This document shows positions 1 through 7,081 of a stretch of 12,805 nucleotides of DNA, in pieces. Both the position numbers and the translations under genes were made by a program. The DNA is from Candidatus Zixiibacteriota bacterium (GTDB lineage Bacteria > Zixibacteria > MSB-5A5 > GN15 > PGXB01). The stretch lies in NCBI GenBank assembly GCA_024230695.1, contig JAAERC010000424.1:1-12805 (forward strand), read 5' to 3'. Under the pieces are notes generated by a model. That model made no database searches, had not been told where the DNA came from, and saw only the letters and a list, made by a program, of their open reading frames with translations. The stretch's first letter is position 1. Each line of letters opens with the position of its first letter.

Positions 1-1
1 C

Positions 2-1096
2 GGCCATTTTGCCGTTGAAAGTTTCTTTGATGTGACTTATCAAATCGAATTTGAGGGTTGCCCGGGAAGTATCCTTGAGGGACTTTCGGGAGTAACTACT
101 GCCACTATCAGAATACAAACCGGTGAAATACCGGCCTGTGTTGGCGGTTGTCCCCCCGGTGAAACTTGCGTCGAAACAATAACCGAAAATCCCGATGGAA
201 CAATCGATGTCAGCTGTGAGTGTATACCACTTGTATGTGAACCAACAGTCGATGGATCAGGCTGTAAAACAGAAACATGTGCCAACCCCAGCGAAGATTG
301 CTTACCGGTCTGTGCTGAATTAGATTTGCTCACCGGAGATATTATAGTAACAGAATGCGAATGCAAAGACGCCGGTTGTTACCTTGATCTTCCAACAACC
401 ATAGTTAATACTTGTGTGAATCCAGATAACGGCACCGGTACCATCGACCTTCCACCGGCAGGATGTCAATATGAAAGTCCTGATGATGTTTGGATGATAA
501 TAGATGGCCTGCCACCTGGAACTACAATCGAGATGGAAGGTATTCTTATGAGTTTCTCAAATCTGACGGCGACTCCTGGAGGTTCATTAGGTGGTGAAGT
601 TGAGACGTTTGATTCATACCTCGATCTAACCGTAAGCGGCACTGGGATGCTGGCCGGATTCAATCGACATTTATCAGTGCCGGTATCAGCCGAAACTCAT
701 TCGGGGCCTAGAAACCCGGGTGATCCAATCCAAAACTTCCAAGCCGATATGTTTGAATTGTTTGGAGAGTTATTTGGCGACCCCGATTTCTGCACCTTTA
801 GGGTTATTGGCGGAACAAACTATGGATTACCAAGTCCCGGCCAGACAAAATTAACTCAATTGCCCAGTGGTGATTTTGCTGTTGAAAGTTTCTTTGATAT
901 TACTTATCAAATCGAATTTGAAGGTTGCCCGGGAAGTATGCTTGATGGATTTATGGGGACAACAACTGCCACCATCAGAATGCAAACCGGCACCACACCT
1001 CCCGAATGTGCCGGCGAATGTCCGCCTGGATGGTCATGTGAACAGATTATCACATATAATGTCGATGGTACAATTGATGTTTGTTGCGAATGCATA
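2..1096 (+). repeat. In-frame tandem duplication, period 867 bp (289 aa)
   Basis: The segment starting at 2 (GHFAVESFFDVTYQ) reappears at 869 (GDFAVESFFDITYQ), an offset of exactly 867 nt. The similarity continues through EFEGCPGS, TTATIR.QTG and the Cys module ending DGTIDV.CECI. DNA identity is also high, for example an identical run over TTTCTTTGAT and again over CTTATCAAATCGAATTTGA, which points to a fairly recent duplication. Only the end of the upstream copy is inside the window. Confidence 0.85.
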
Positions 1097-1357
1097 AATG
1101 AAACCTGCGACTGTATACCCGGTGAAGCAGATGAAACTCCGCCTATAAATATACTTGATATTGTTCTTTTGATTAATTTTAAGTATAAGGGTGGTCCCAG
1201 CCCCGCACCGTATGCACTATGTAATTGTGATGCCACCTGCAATTGTGTTTGTGACATCCTTGATATTGTGCATGTTATTAATTTCAAATATAAAGGTGGC
1301 GCCGCACCATGTAATTGTAACACATGGGTTACCAACTGCGGGGCTCTGCGAAAATAA
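2..1357 (+). CDS. Secreted Cys-rich repeat protein with C-terminal dockerin (5' end outside window)
   Basis: The frame is open from the left edge, so this is the last 451 residues of a longer protein. A GTG at 32 lies inside a repeated motif and is not a plausible start. The layout is: the end of one repeat (FAVESFFDVTYQIEFEGCPG); a Cys-rich stretch with the pattern CxxxCPPGxxC..DGTIxVxCxC and a looser second copy; a beta-rich domain of about 200 residues (VNPDNGTGTIDLPPAG ... GDPDFCTFRVIGG); a second FAVESFFDITYQIEFEGCPG segment; a second Cys-rich module; and two dockerin-type segments, each ending in NFKYKGG. The second dockerin segment is full of Cys. No enzyme motif is visible, and the function of the 200-residue domain is unknown to me, although its look is familiar from secreted proteins of candidate phyla. 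A structural or surface-associated role is inferred from the dockerin, the Cys content and the repeats. A strong hairpin terminator follows the stop. Confidence 0.85.
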   Translation, partial: GHFAVESFFDVTYQIEFEGCPGSILEGLSGVTTATIRIQTGEIPACVGGCPPGETCVETITENPDGTIDVSCECIPLVCEPTVDGSGCKTETCANPSEDCLPVCAELDLLTGDIIVTECECKDAGCYLDLPTTIVNTCVNPDNGTGTIDLPPAGCQYESPDDVWMIIDGLPPGTTIEMEGILMSFSNLTATPGGSLGGEVETFDSYLDLTVSGTGMLAGFNRHLSVPVSAETHSGPRNPGDPIQNFQADMFELFGELFGDPDFCTFRVIGGTNYGLPSPGQTKLTQLPSGDFAVESFFDITYQIEFEGCPGSMLDGFMGTTTATIRMQTGTTPPECAGECPPGWSCEQIITYNVDGTIDVCCECINETCDCIPGEADETPPINILDIVLLINFKYKGGPSPAPYALCNCDATCNCVCDILDIVHVINFKYKGGAAPCNCNTWVTNCGALRK

Positions 1358-1378
1358 ATAAGATTCCATGTTTCAATA

Positions 1379-1413
1379 TAAAGGGTCGGATTATTCCGAC
1401 CCTTTATTTTTTT
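1379..1413 (+). terminator. Rho-independent terminator
   Basis: A perfect 12-bp stem (TAAAGGGTCGGA, 1379-1390, pairing with 1395-1406) has a TTAT loop and is followed by a run of seven T (1407-1413). It lies 21 nt after the stop of the secreted repeat protein and separates it from the YdhR-like gene. Confidence 0.92.
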
Positions 1414-1513
1414 ATTGTGGGCAGTAGAAGCCAATAAAATCCTCAACTGCACCAACATATCCGCTTCTCAAAGATGTTTTTTCCACGTAACCGAAATCAA
1501 CCTAAAAAAAAGA

Positions 1514-1541
1514 TTGACATTATAGAATGTTTCAATAATAT
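1514..1541 (+). promoter_or_regulatory. Sigma70-type promoter for the YdhR-like gene
   Basis: A perfect TTGACA (1514-1519) is followed after 16 nt by TAATAT (1536-1541). A perfect TATAAT at 1547-1552 lies just downstream but has no good -35 at standard spacing. Either box would give a leader of roughly 160-170 nt before the ATG at 1722. That leader contains a separated inverted repeat, TCGGACA at 1578-1584 and TGTCCGA at 1617-1623. Confidence 0.6.
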
Positions 1542-1721
1542 TTGGATATAATATCGCATCGGAAAATCATTTAAAGGTCGGACACTCTCGGATTAAGTAA
1601 GAATATCGGCGTTGTTTGTCCGAAATAAATCTCTATCAGGTCAACATCACAAACGTTTTTGATTTTAATAATTCGGGCGAATCATCGCCAAAGCAATTTA
1701 ATATTAAGAAGGGGTGTTATC

Positions 1722-2048
1722 ATGGCTGAAAAACTTTTACAAATCAATTTCAAATTCAGTATTACAAAAGCTGAATATGAAGAGGCGGCATCATCGTTGG
1801 CCGGAACATTTGCCGGTGTGGATGGTCTTCGCTGGAAGATCTGGCTATTGAACGAAGCGGAAAATGAAGCGGGCGGTTTGTATTTATTCAAAGATGAGTC
1901 TTCATTGGATGCTTTTCTCAATGGACCGCTGGCTGAACAGGTCAAAAGTCATCCGGCTTTCGGCGATATGAGCGCAAAGCCATTTGATGTGATGACAGAA
2001 CCGACCGTCACCTGCCGCGGACCTGTAGGTGCGACGGCAAGGGTATAA
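1722..2048 (+). CDS. YdhR-like small monooxygenase-fold protein
   Basis: The protein has 108 residues. The start at ATG 1722 is set by AAGAAGGGG (1706-1714) seven nt upstream. The frame opens further upstream, but that stretch has no ribosome site and does not resemble the family. The order LLQINFKF, then LRWKIWLLNEAENEAGGLYLFKD, then KPFDVMTEPT matches what I recall of E. coli YdhR ([38 protein letters not shown]). YdhR is a ferredoxin-like alpha/beta dimer assigned to the putative monooxygenase family PF08803. No signal peptide is seen, so it is probably cytosolic. The natural substrate of the family is unclear; turnover of aromatic or quinone compounds is only a guess. The gene stands alone behind its own promoter and ends in a convergent hairpin shared with the FG-GAP gene. 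Confidence 0.82.
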   Translation: MAEKLLQINFKFSITKAEYEEAASSLAGTFAGVDGLRWKIWLLNEAENEAGGLYLFKDESSLDAFLNGPLAEQVKSHPAFGDMSAKPFDVMTEPTVTCRGPVGATARV

Positions 2049-2072
2049 CTTATAGGAGTAAAGAAACTTGGC

Positions 2073-2100
2073 GGTCAGGAGCAGGAAAGTGCTTCTGACC
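2073..2100. terminator. Hairpin between convergent genes, possibly a two-way terminator
   Basis: GGTCAGGAGCA (2073-2083) pairs with TGCTTCTGACC (2090-2100) around a GGAAAG loop, giving 11 bp with one G-T wobble. The stem abuts the stop codon of the minus-strand FG-GAP gene and lies 24 nt after the YdhR-like stop. No proper T-run follows on either side, so it may stop transcription weakly, protect 3' ends, or belong to a dispersed repeat. Confidence 0.5.
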
Positions 2101-3390
2101 TTACAAACAAGCCGGTGTGGGACCGCCCTTATAAATATTATTTATCAAATAAACAATATCAAGAATATTGACAGGCGATATCCCATCAACATTGGCTGCA
2201 TTCATCGCACCCGGTAATGGTTGATTTTTGTACTCATAATTTATTAAAGCTACAATATCGAGAATATTTATTCCTTCCATATCATCAATATCGCCGCAAA
2301 CCCATCCCGGATTGGTCAAATTCATCCAGACTGAAATATTGTCAGGTTCTGTACTTTTGGCCACCAGATCATTATCGCCATCACCATCAAAATCAGCTGA
2401 AAAGACTGGCTGTAAAGCACCACTCGTGCCAAAAACAATGGCAGTTTGAAAGGTTCCATCACCATTATTAAGTAAATAAGAAACATTGGATATCAAATCG
2501 TTGTCACCATCCTCATCAAGATCAGCAGAACAAATCGACCAGGGATTACCACCTGCATCATAAACAACGCCTGCCTGGAAGGATCCATCGCCGTTATTAA
2601 GCATAACTGATATGTTGCCATTGTCAAAGTTACCAACAGCCAGATCATTGTCGCTATCTCCATCAAGATCAATCGAGTTGATTGAGGAAAAAACTGTACC
2701 AATAGTACCTGAATCATATTCAAACCGCTGGAAATCACCAGCGCCATTATTTATATAAACCAAAACATCAAGAGAAACGCCCTGTGCCGTAGCCACCATA
2801 TCATTGTCGCCGTCTGCATCAAGATCAATTATGAAAACCGAATGGGGAGAAATATAATATGCCAAATATAACTTTTCTGGTAGTTGAAATGTTCCATCAC
2901 CATTGTTCTTATAAATTTGAATATATTGTACGTGAGAAGGACTGCTAATGTCCATATCTGTCACAGCCAGGTCGATGTCACCGTCACCATCAATATCACC
3001 GCCGGAAATTGACTGTGATAAATATCCATAAGAAAAATCAACAGGTTCCTGAAAGGTCCCATCGCCATTATTAAGAATAATATAATGAAGGGTGGCCAAA
3101 TCATTGTCGCCATCGCCATCAAGATCTGCCGAAAAAATTGACTCCGCGCCTCCTCCGGCATCATAACTAACAGCCGTCTGGAATGTCCCATCGCCGTTAT
3201 TAAGTAATATCGAACCTGCGGTTACCAAATCAATATCATCGTCGCCATCAAGATCAATGGCAAGAACAGAAATACAGCCACCTGCTCCATAATCAACATT
3301 GGTGCCAAACAGCGGATCGACCGCATAAACCACGCCAACAAATAAAATAACCAAACTGATTGTTAATGATAAAATTAGTGATTTTCGCAT
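2101..3390 (-). CDS. Secreted FG-GAP/VCBS seven-repeat propeller with C-terminal dockerin (copy B)
   Basis: The protein has 429 residues. The ATG is preceded by GGGAGGAG. Residues 1 to about 23 are a signal peptide (MRK, a hydrophobic core, then VVYA before VDPLF). Seven blocks with the calcium-loop pattern DLDGDGDNDL alternate with LLNNGDGTFQ segments, as in FG-GAP/VCBS repeats (integrin alpha-like), so a seven-bladed beta-propeller is likely. Residues from about 365 form a dockerin: CGDIDDMEGINILDIVALIN, then a second segment NVDGISPVNILDIVYLINNI before YKGGP. The dockerin is expected to bind calcium and a partner, while the propeller may bind ligand or calcium. No catalytic motif is visible. 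It lies 25 nt downstream of a paralogue with the same architecture, so the two are almost certainly one transcript. Confidence 0.88.
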   Translation of the reverse strand: MRKSLILSLTISLVILFVGVVYAVDPLFGTNVDYGAGGCISVLAIDLDGDDDIDLVTAGSILLNNGDGTFQTAVSYDAGGGAESIFSADLDGDGDNDLATLHYIILNNGDGTFQEPVDFSYGYLSQSISGGDIDGDGDIDLAVTDMDISSPSHVQYIQIYKNNGDGTFQLPEKLYLAYYISPHSVFIIDLDADGDNDMVATAQGVSLDVLVYINNGAGDFQRFEYDSGTIGTVFSSINSIDLDGDSDNDLAVGNFDNGNISVMLNNGDGSFQAGVVYDAGGNPWSICSADLDEDGDNDLISNVSYLLNNGDGTFQTAIVFGTSGALQPVFSADFDGDGDNDLVAKSTEPDNISVWMNLTNPGWVCGDIDDMEGINILDIVALINYEYKNQPLPGAMNAANVDGISPVNILDIVYLINNIYKGGPTPACL

Positions 3391-3415
3391 ATGCTCCTCC
3401 CTTACAAAACATTAA

Positions 3416-4729
3416 TTACAAACAAGTCGGGTCGGGACCGCCTTTATAAATATTATTTATCAAATGGACTATATCAAGAATATTGACAGGCGATATCCCA
3501 TCAACATTGGCCGCATTCATCGCACCCGGTAATGGAATATTTTTGTACTCATAATTTATCAGTGCCACTATGTCGAGAATATTTATTCCTTCCACATCAT
3601 CAATATCCCCGCAAACCCAAACCGGATTTGTCAAATTCATCCAAATTGAAACAATATTTGGAGAAGCGCCCGCTTTTACTAAATCATTATCGCCATCGCC
3701 GTCAAGATCATTGGAAAATGCTGAATGGCCTCCCGCACTATAGTTAACAGCTGGTTGGAATGTCCCGTCGCCGTTATTGAGTAAATACGAAGCATTGGTC
3801 ACTATATCATCATCGCCATCGTCATCAAGATCAGCCGAAAAAACAGACCAGGAACTACTTCCGGCATCATAATTAACGGCTGGCTGGAAAGTCCCATCAC
3901 CATTATTCAGTAGGATAGCGACTTCGCCACCACCATCCCACCCCACGGCCAGATCATTGTCGCCATCGCCATCAAAATCTGTTGAAAAAATTGCGCGGGG
4001 GGAAGTTGATTTTAGAGTACTATAACTATTCCCGGTTTGAAAAGACCCATTACCATTATTTAAATAAATTGTAATATTGCCAACGACCGTGTGCTCATCG
4101 TGGGAAGCAACCAGATCATTGTCACCATCTCCATCGAGGTCACTCAAGATGACTGAATAAGGATTTCTGTTATACCCAATGCCTATATCTACAGCTAGAT
4201 GAAATGATCCAGCGCCATTATTGGAATAAAGATGAATGCTACCCATATTCCAAATAGCGTCAAAAGCTAAAGCGGCCAAATCGTTATCGCCATCGCCATC
4301 TATATCGCCTGAGTAAACTGACCACGGAACTAAAGCGCTCGAGCCCGTAAAATAACCAACAGATGCCTGAAAAGTTCCATCGCCGTTGTTAAGCAAAGTC
4401 CGAGTGTCTGTTGCCAGATCATTGTCACCATCGCCATCAAGGTCAATTGAAAAGATAGAATAAGGATAATGTCCGGCTTCATAGTTAATTGCTGTTTGGA
4501 AAGTTCCGTCCCCGTTATTAAGTAAAATCGATATATCATCTGATTTATTGTTTGCAACCGCCAAGTCAATGTCGTCATCACCATCAAGATCGATTGCATA
4601 AACAGAGTTGGGGCCAATTCCTATTCCATAATCAACATTGGTGTCAAACAGCGGATCGACCGCATAAACGACGCCGGCCAGCAAAACAATAGAAGTAATC
4701 ATTAAAAGAAATGTTTTGAATTTACGCAT
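3416..4729 (-). CDS. Secreted FG-GAP/VCBS seven-repeat propeller with C-terminal dockerin (copy A)
   Basis: The protein has 437 residues and is the first gene of a two-gene tandem. GGAGG precedes the ATG. It has a signal peptide of about 24 residues ending VVYA, seven D-x-D-G-D-x-D calcium loops (for example DLDGDGDNDL) alternating with LLNNGDGTFQ, and a dockerin from about residue 373 with two NILDIV helices. Compared with the downstream paralogue, the region after the signal peptide (VVYAVDPLF.TNVDYG) and the dockerin are nearly identical at protein and DNA level. The propeller in between has diverged in its loops. That pattern suggests two related surface or secreted modules attached through the same dockerin but with different exposed faces. 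The binding target is unknown, and an adhesin-like or structural role is inferred. Confidence 0.88.
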   Translation of the reverse strand: MRKFKTFLLMITSIVLLAGVVYAVDPLFDTNVDYGIGIGPNSVYAIDLDGDDDIDLAVANNKSDDISILLNNGDGTFQTAINYEAGHYPYSIFSIDLDGDGDNDLATDTRTLLNNGDGTFQASVGYFTGSSALVPWSVYSGDIDGDGDNDLAALAFDAIWNMGSIHLYSNNGAGSFHLAVDIGIGYNRNPYSVILSDLDGDGDNDLVASHDEHTVVGNITIYLNNGNGSFQTGNSYSTLKSTSPRAIFSTDFDGDGDNDLAVGWDGGGEVAILLNNGDGTFQPAVNYDAGSSSWSVFSADLDDDGDDDIVTNASYLLNNGDGTFQPAVNYSAGGHSAFSNDLDGDGDNDLVKAGASPNIVSIWMNLTNPVWVCGDIDDVEGINILDIVALINYEYKNIPLPGAMNAANVDGISPVNILDIVHLINNIYKGGPDPTCL

Positions 4730-4803
4730 ATTATCCTCCGACAGACAAAAGATATATTATTTATGTTTGCGCGCCATATACAAGTAAGAATAATCGTTAA
4801 CCC

Positions 4804-4831
4804 AATATACTTATAAACTACAATAATACAA
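4804..4831 (-). promoter_or_regulatory. Candidate promoter of the FG-GAP/dockerin operon
   Basis: On the minus strand, TTGTAT (4831-4826) and TATATT (4809-4804) are separated by 16 nt, 75 nt before the ATG at 4729. The match is moderate and the region is very AT-rich, so this is tentative. Further upstream (4862-4869) lies a run of eight G. I see nothing else in the 241 nt between this operon and the TauE gene end. Confidence 0.3.
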
Positions 4832-4970
4832 GTTATTTTCTGATTTATTTTCATTATAATTGGGGGGGGTAACTTGTTTTGGAATAACTGATTAGGAAAA
4901 ATAAAATATTAACCGGACAGTCGAATTCAAATAAGCTTTTTCTTCGTTGCTTACTATTGAAGAGTTAATA

Positions 4971-5864
4971 TCACCAAAAGAACCCAATAATATATTTCCC
5001 GGCGACAAGAAGAATACAAATGGCCAAAATGATTTTAATTATTAACGCCGGAACATATTTTTGTAACCGAGCACCGGCGTAGATCCCGGCCAGACCACCA
5101 ATACCAAACATAAAACCTAATAACCAATCCGGTCTTATGACCAAACCGGTATCGGAATAGTATGGTGCAATCGCGGTATAAAATACAACTCCGGCAATTG
5201 AGCAAACAAATGTACCCATTAAAGCCGGCCCGGCCACCGCAAAAACCGGTAAACCGCACACAGCGACTAAAAACGGCGAGATTATCGCACCCCCGCCAAT
5301 ACCATAGGTACCGCCGACGATGCCGACCAGAAAACTTAAAAGCAGGATTTTATTTGTCGATGTTTTATATTCTATTTCATTAAACTTAAATCCGGTATGT
5401 TTAAAATTAAAATATGCCTCAGTGACCAAAAAATTACTTTTTGAAACAATTTTATCTTTTTGGGATCTATTAAAAATATTTTGCACTAATCTGACACCGA
5501 TATACACAAGCACCAGTCCGGCAAAAAACTTAAATGATACCGGATCAGGCAGGTATTTGATTCTGATTATCGCACCCAGAAATATTCCCGGCAGTGTCCC
5601 AATAATAATAACCCAGGTCAATGGCCAAACCATTCTTTGTTCACGGATAAAACGATACACGCCACCCGGTATCGCAACAATATTATAAACAAGATTGGTT
5701 GGACTGACCGCCGGCCCGGCAAAACCAAGATAGCTTATTTGAAATGGCAATAACAAAAACGCGCCGGAAACACCACCCATTGATGTAAAAAATGAGATCA
5801 CAAAGGCAACCACAACCGGAAGCCACCAGTATGTTTCAACTCCACTGATCGGAAAATTTATCAT
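4971..5864 (-). CDS. TauE/SafE family membrane exporter
   Basis: The protein has 297 residues when read from the ATG at 5864; a TTG at 5888 would add eight poorly supported residues. It has about eight hydrophobic segments in two homologous halves, separated by a polar linker of about 50 residues. Each half starts with a glycine-rich signature: FFTSMGGVSGAFLLLP near the N-terminus and GIVGGTYGIGGGAIISPF near residue 190. This is the TauE/SafE (PF01925) pattern, a family of inner-membrane carriers linked to export of sulfite, sulfoacetate and other sulfur-containing anions. The specific substrate cannot be told from sequence. It lies 57 nt downstream of a thioredoxin-fold lipoprotein, so a link to sulfur or thiol chemistry is plausible. 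No clear ribosome site precedes the ATG. Confidence 0.87.
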   Translation of the reverse strand: MINFPISGVETYWWLPVVVAFVISFFTSMGGVSGAFLLLPFQISYLGFAGPAVSPTNLVYNIVAIPGGVYRFIREQRMVWPLTWVIIIGTLPGIFLGAIIRIKYLPDPVSFKFFAGLVLVYIGVRLVQNIFNRSQKDKIVSKSNFLVTEAYFNFKHTGFKFNEIEYKTSTNKILLLSFLVGIVGGTYGIGGGAIISPFLVAVCGLPVFAVAGPALMGTFVCSIAGVVFYTAIAPYYSDTGLVIRPDWLLGFMFGIGGLAGIYAGARLQKYVPALIIKIILAICILLVAGKYIIGFFW

Positions 5865-5872
5865 AGAAAAAT

Positions 5873-5902
5873 AATGTAATATCAACAAACTACAGCTGTC
5901 AA
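5873..5902 (-). promoter_or_regulatory. Possible internal promoter for the TauE/SafE gene
   Basis: On the minus strand, TTGACA (5902-5897) is followed after 18 nt by TACATT (5878-5873), just before the ATG at 5864. If real, the transcript would start within a few bases of the ATG, consistent with the lack of a visible ribosome site there. The -10 is poor, so this stays tentative. Confidence 0.3.
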
Positions 5903-5921
5903 GGAGGAGAAAATATAAATC

Positions 5922-6392
5922 TTACTCCCCTGATAAAACTCTATTAAGACCGGCGGCAAAATCAGCCGGGTTGGTGTATCCAATGCCCCTTGTTAAGTAT
6001 TCGCCATCACCTTTAAAAACGCAGGTGGTCGGATAACCGCCAATTTCATAGAATAATTTCATCTGTCGCCCGGTGAGCGTTGAGTCAAAATGTACCAATA
6101 ATGTATCCGACTCGGCATTGACCCTGACACTGTTAAAATATTGATTCATAATATTGGCCACCGTTGGGTCAGTAAATGTAAATTCGTCCATTTTATGACA
6201 ATACCCGCACCAATCAGTATAGAAAAACATAATGGAATACTCTTTTTTGCCATCAAAAGTATTATAAATAGCAGAAGTTCCGACCCAGGTAATCGGATCA
6301 GCCGTAATAGTCGGAGAATTACTGTTCACACAGCCGGATAAAAATATTAAAAATAATAAAATTGTTCTTAATAGAGCATTGTGTATCTTCAT
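5922..6392 (-). CDS. Thioredoxin-fold lipoprotein
   Basis: The protein has 156 residues. The N-terminus is a lipoprotein signal with a lipobox ending LSGC, so Cys21 would be the lipidated residue and the protein is membrane-anchored outside the cytoplasm. The redox motif WCGYC is at residues 61-65 (Cys62 and Cys65), and the matching cis-proline motif GYPTT is at 119-123, so the thioredoxin core is complete. DWCGYCHKM and the following FTDPTV resemble the single-domain SoxW/DsbD-C-terminal-like and Thioredoxin_7 proteins. It is likely a thiol-disulfide reductase or oxidase acting on extracytoplasmic proteins; which direction is not decidable. It sits 36 nt after the outer-membrane-like gene and 57 nt before the TauE/SafE gene on the same strand, suggesting co-transcription. 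The Cys-rich secreted protein in this window is a conceivable but unproven client. Confidence 0.88.
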   Translation of the reverse strand: MKIHNALLRTILLFLIFLSGCVNSNSPTITADPITWVGTSAIYNTFDGKKEYSIMFFYTDWCGYCHKMDEFTFTDPTVANIMNQYFNSVRVNAESDTLLVHFDSTLTGRQMKLFYEIGGYPTTCVFKGDGEYLTRGIGYTNPADFAAGLNRVLSGE

Positions 6393-6428
6393 ATAACTAT
6401 ATACGGGATATAATGTAAAATATTTAGC

Positions 6429-7028
6429 CTAAAACATCACTCCGGCGCGAAGAACTGGAGCCGGGGAACTATATATTTTGGTTTTGTTTTCCATCCCGGC
6501 CACAGCCCAGAAAAATCCGCCCTCAATAAGAAAAGAAACCGGCTTATCAACATTGCTGATAACATCTACCGCCGCTTTTATTGTAATATGTCCCGATTTT
6601 TCAACAAAGGAAAACTCAGATTTTAGCGCCAGTCCGACAGTCAAGGACGGACGAATTGAAAGACCTGCTTTTTTAAGCGGGTAATTTCTTTTTGCCACAA
6701 AACCAAAATTTATTAGAGATACTTCTTCATCTTTATATTTCGCATGAAAACGAAATATGTCAATTGCAAGCCCGGTATAAAACCGATTTTCTCTGGCTCG
6801 CTCAATATTGATTCCACAACTAAAACTCGATTCCAGATCATATCTTTTCTGATCAAATGACAAATAAGTAGGTCCCCAGAAACCGGCGCGAATACTGATA
6901 ATATCTTTTTTTGATTGCCCGCTATCAGAACAGTACGCACTTATTGGAAACATCAAAAGGACTATCATTAATAGAAAAATAGTGGTCACTTTATCCGAGG
7001 GTTGCGTTTTGAAGTAATTTAATCGCAT
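6429..7028 (-). CDS. Small outer-membrane beta-barrel-like protein, unknown function
   Basis: The protein has 199 residues. A hydrophobic stretch at about residues 15-31 ending ISAYCSD is a signal peptide. The mature part is rich in alternating polar and apolar strands (for example ENRFYTGLAIDIFRF, GLSIRPSLTVGLAL, PVSFLIEGGFFWAVAG). The chain ends RAGVMF, with the terminal Phe typical of outer-membrane barrels. The length fits a barrel of roughly 8 strands. I recognise no specific family. The start is uncertain, because a promoter-like -10 lies only 3 nt before the ATG and no ribosome site is visible. The next downstream gene is the thioredoxin-fold lipoprotein. Confidence 0.7.
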   Translation of the reverse strand: MRLNYFKTQPSDKVTTIFLLMIVLLMFPISAYCSDSGQSKKDIISIRAGFWGPTYLSFDQKRYDLESSFSCGINIERARENRFYTGLAIDIFRFHAKYKDEEVSLINFGFVAKRNYPLKKAGLSIRPSLTVGLALKSEFSFVEKSGHITIKAAVDVISNVDKPVSFLIEGGFFWAVAGMENKTKIYSSPAPVLRAGVMF

Positions 7029-7031
7029 AGT

Positions 7032-7062
7032 ACTATAACGATAAAGGGTGCCAATATGTCAA
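7032..7062 (-). promoter_or_regulatory. Promoter immediately before the outer-membrane-like gene
   Basis: On the minus strand there is a perfect TTGACA (7062-7057) and a 5/6 match TATAGT (7037-7032), with a 19-nt spacer that is longer than ideal. The ATG at 7028 begins 3 nt after the -10, so the transcript would be leaderless or start inside the first codons. It lies in the 53-nt gap after the EamA gene and would let the three downstream genes be expressed independently of it. Confidence 0.42.
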
Positions 7063-7081
7063 TAGATTTTAAATAAAGAAT

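Noticed and set aside
32..34. GTG as the start of the first protein
   Set aside because: The frame is open to the window edge, and the residues before it (FAVESFFD) match the downstream repeat copy, so the real start is outside.
907..1458. 183-codon open frame on the minus strand
   Set aside because: It is the reverse of the repeat/dockerin gene, crosses that gene's terminator, and its product shows no domain. The plus-strand frame has clear repeats and motifs.
5901..5909. AAGGAGGAG on the plus strand, resembling a ribosome site
   Set aside because: No start codon with an open frame follows at a usable distance, and both neighbouring genes are on the other strand.
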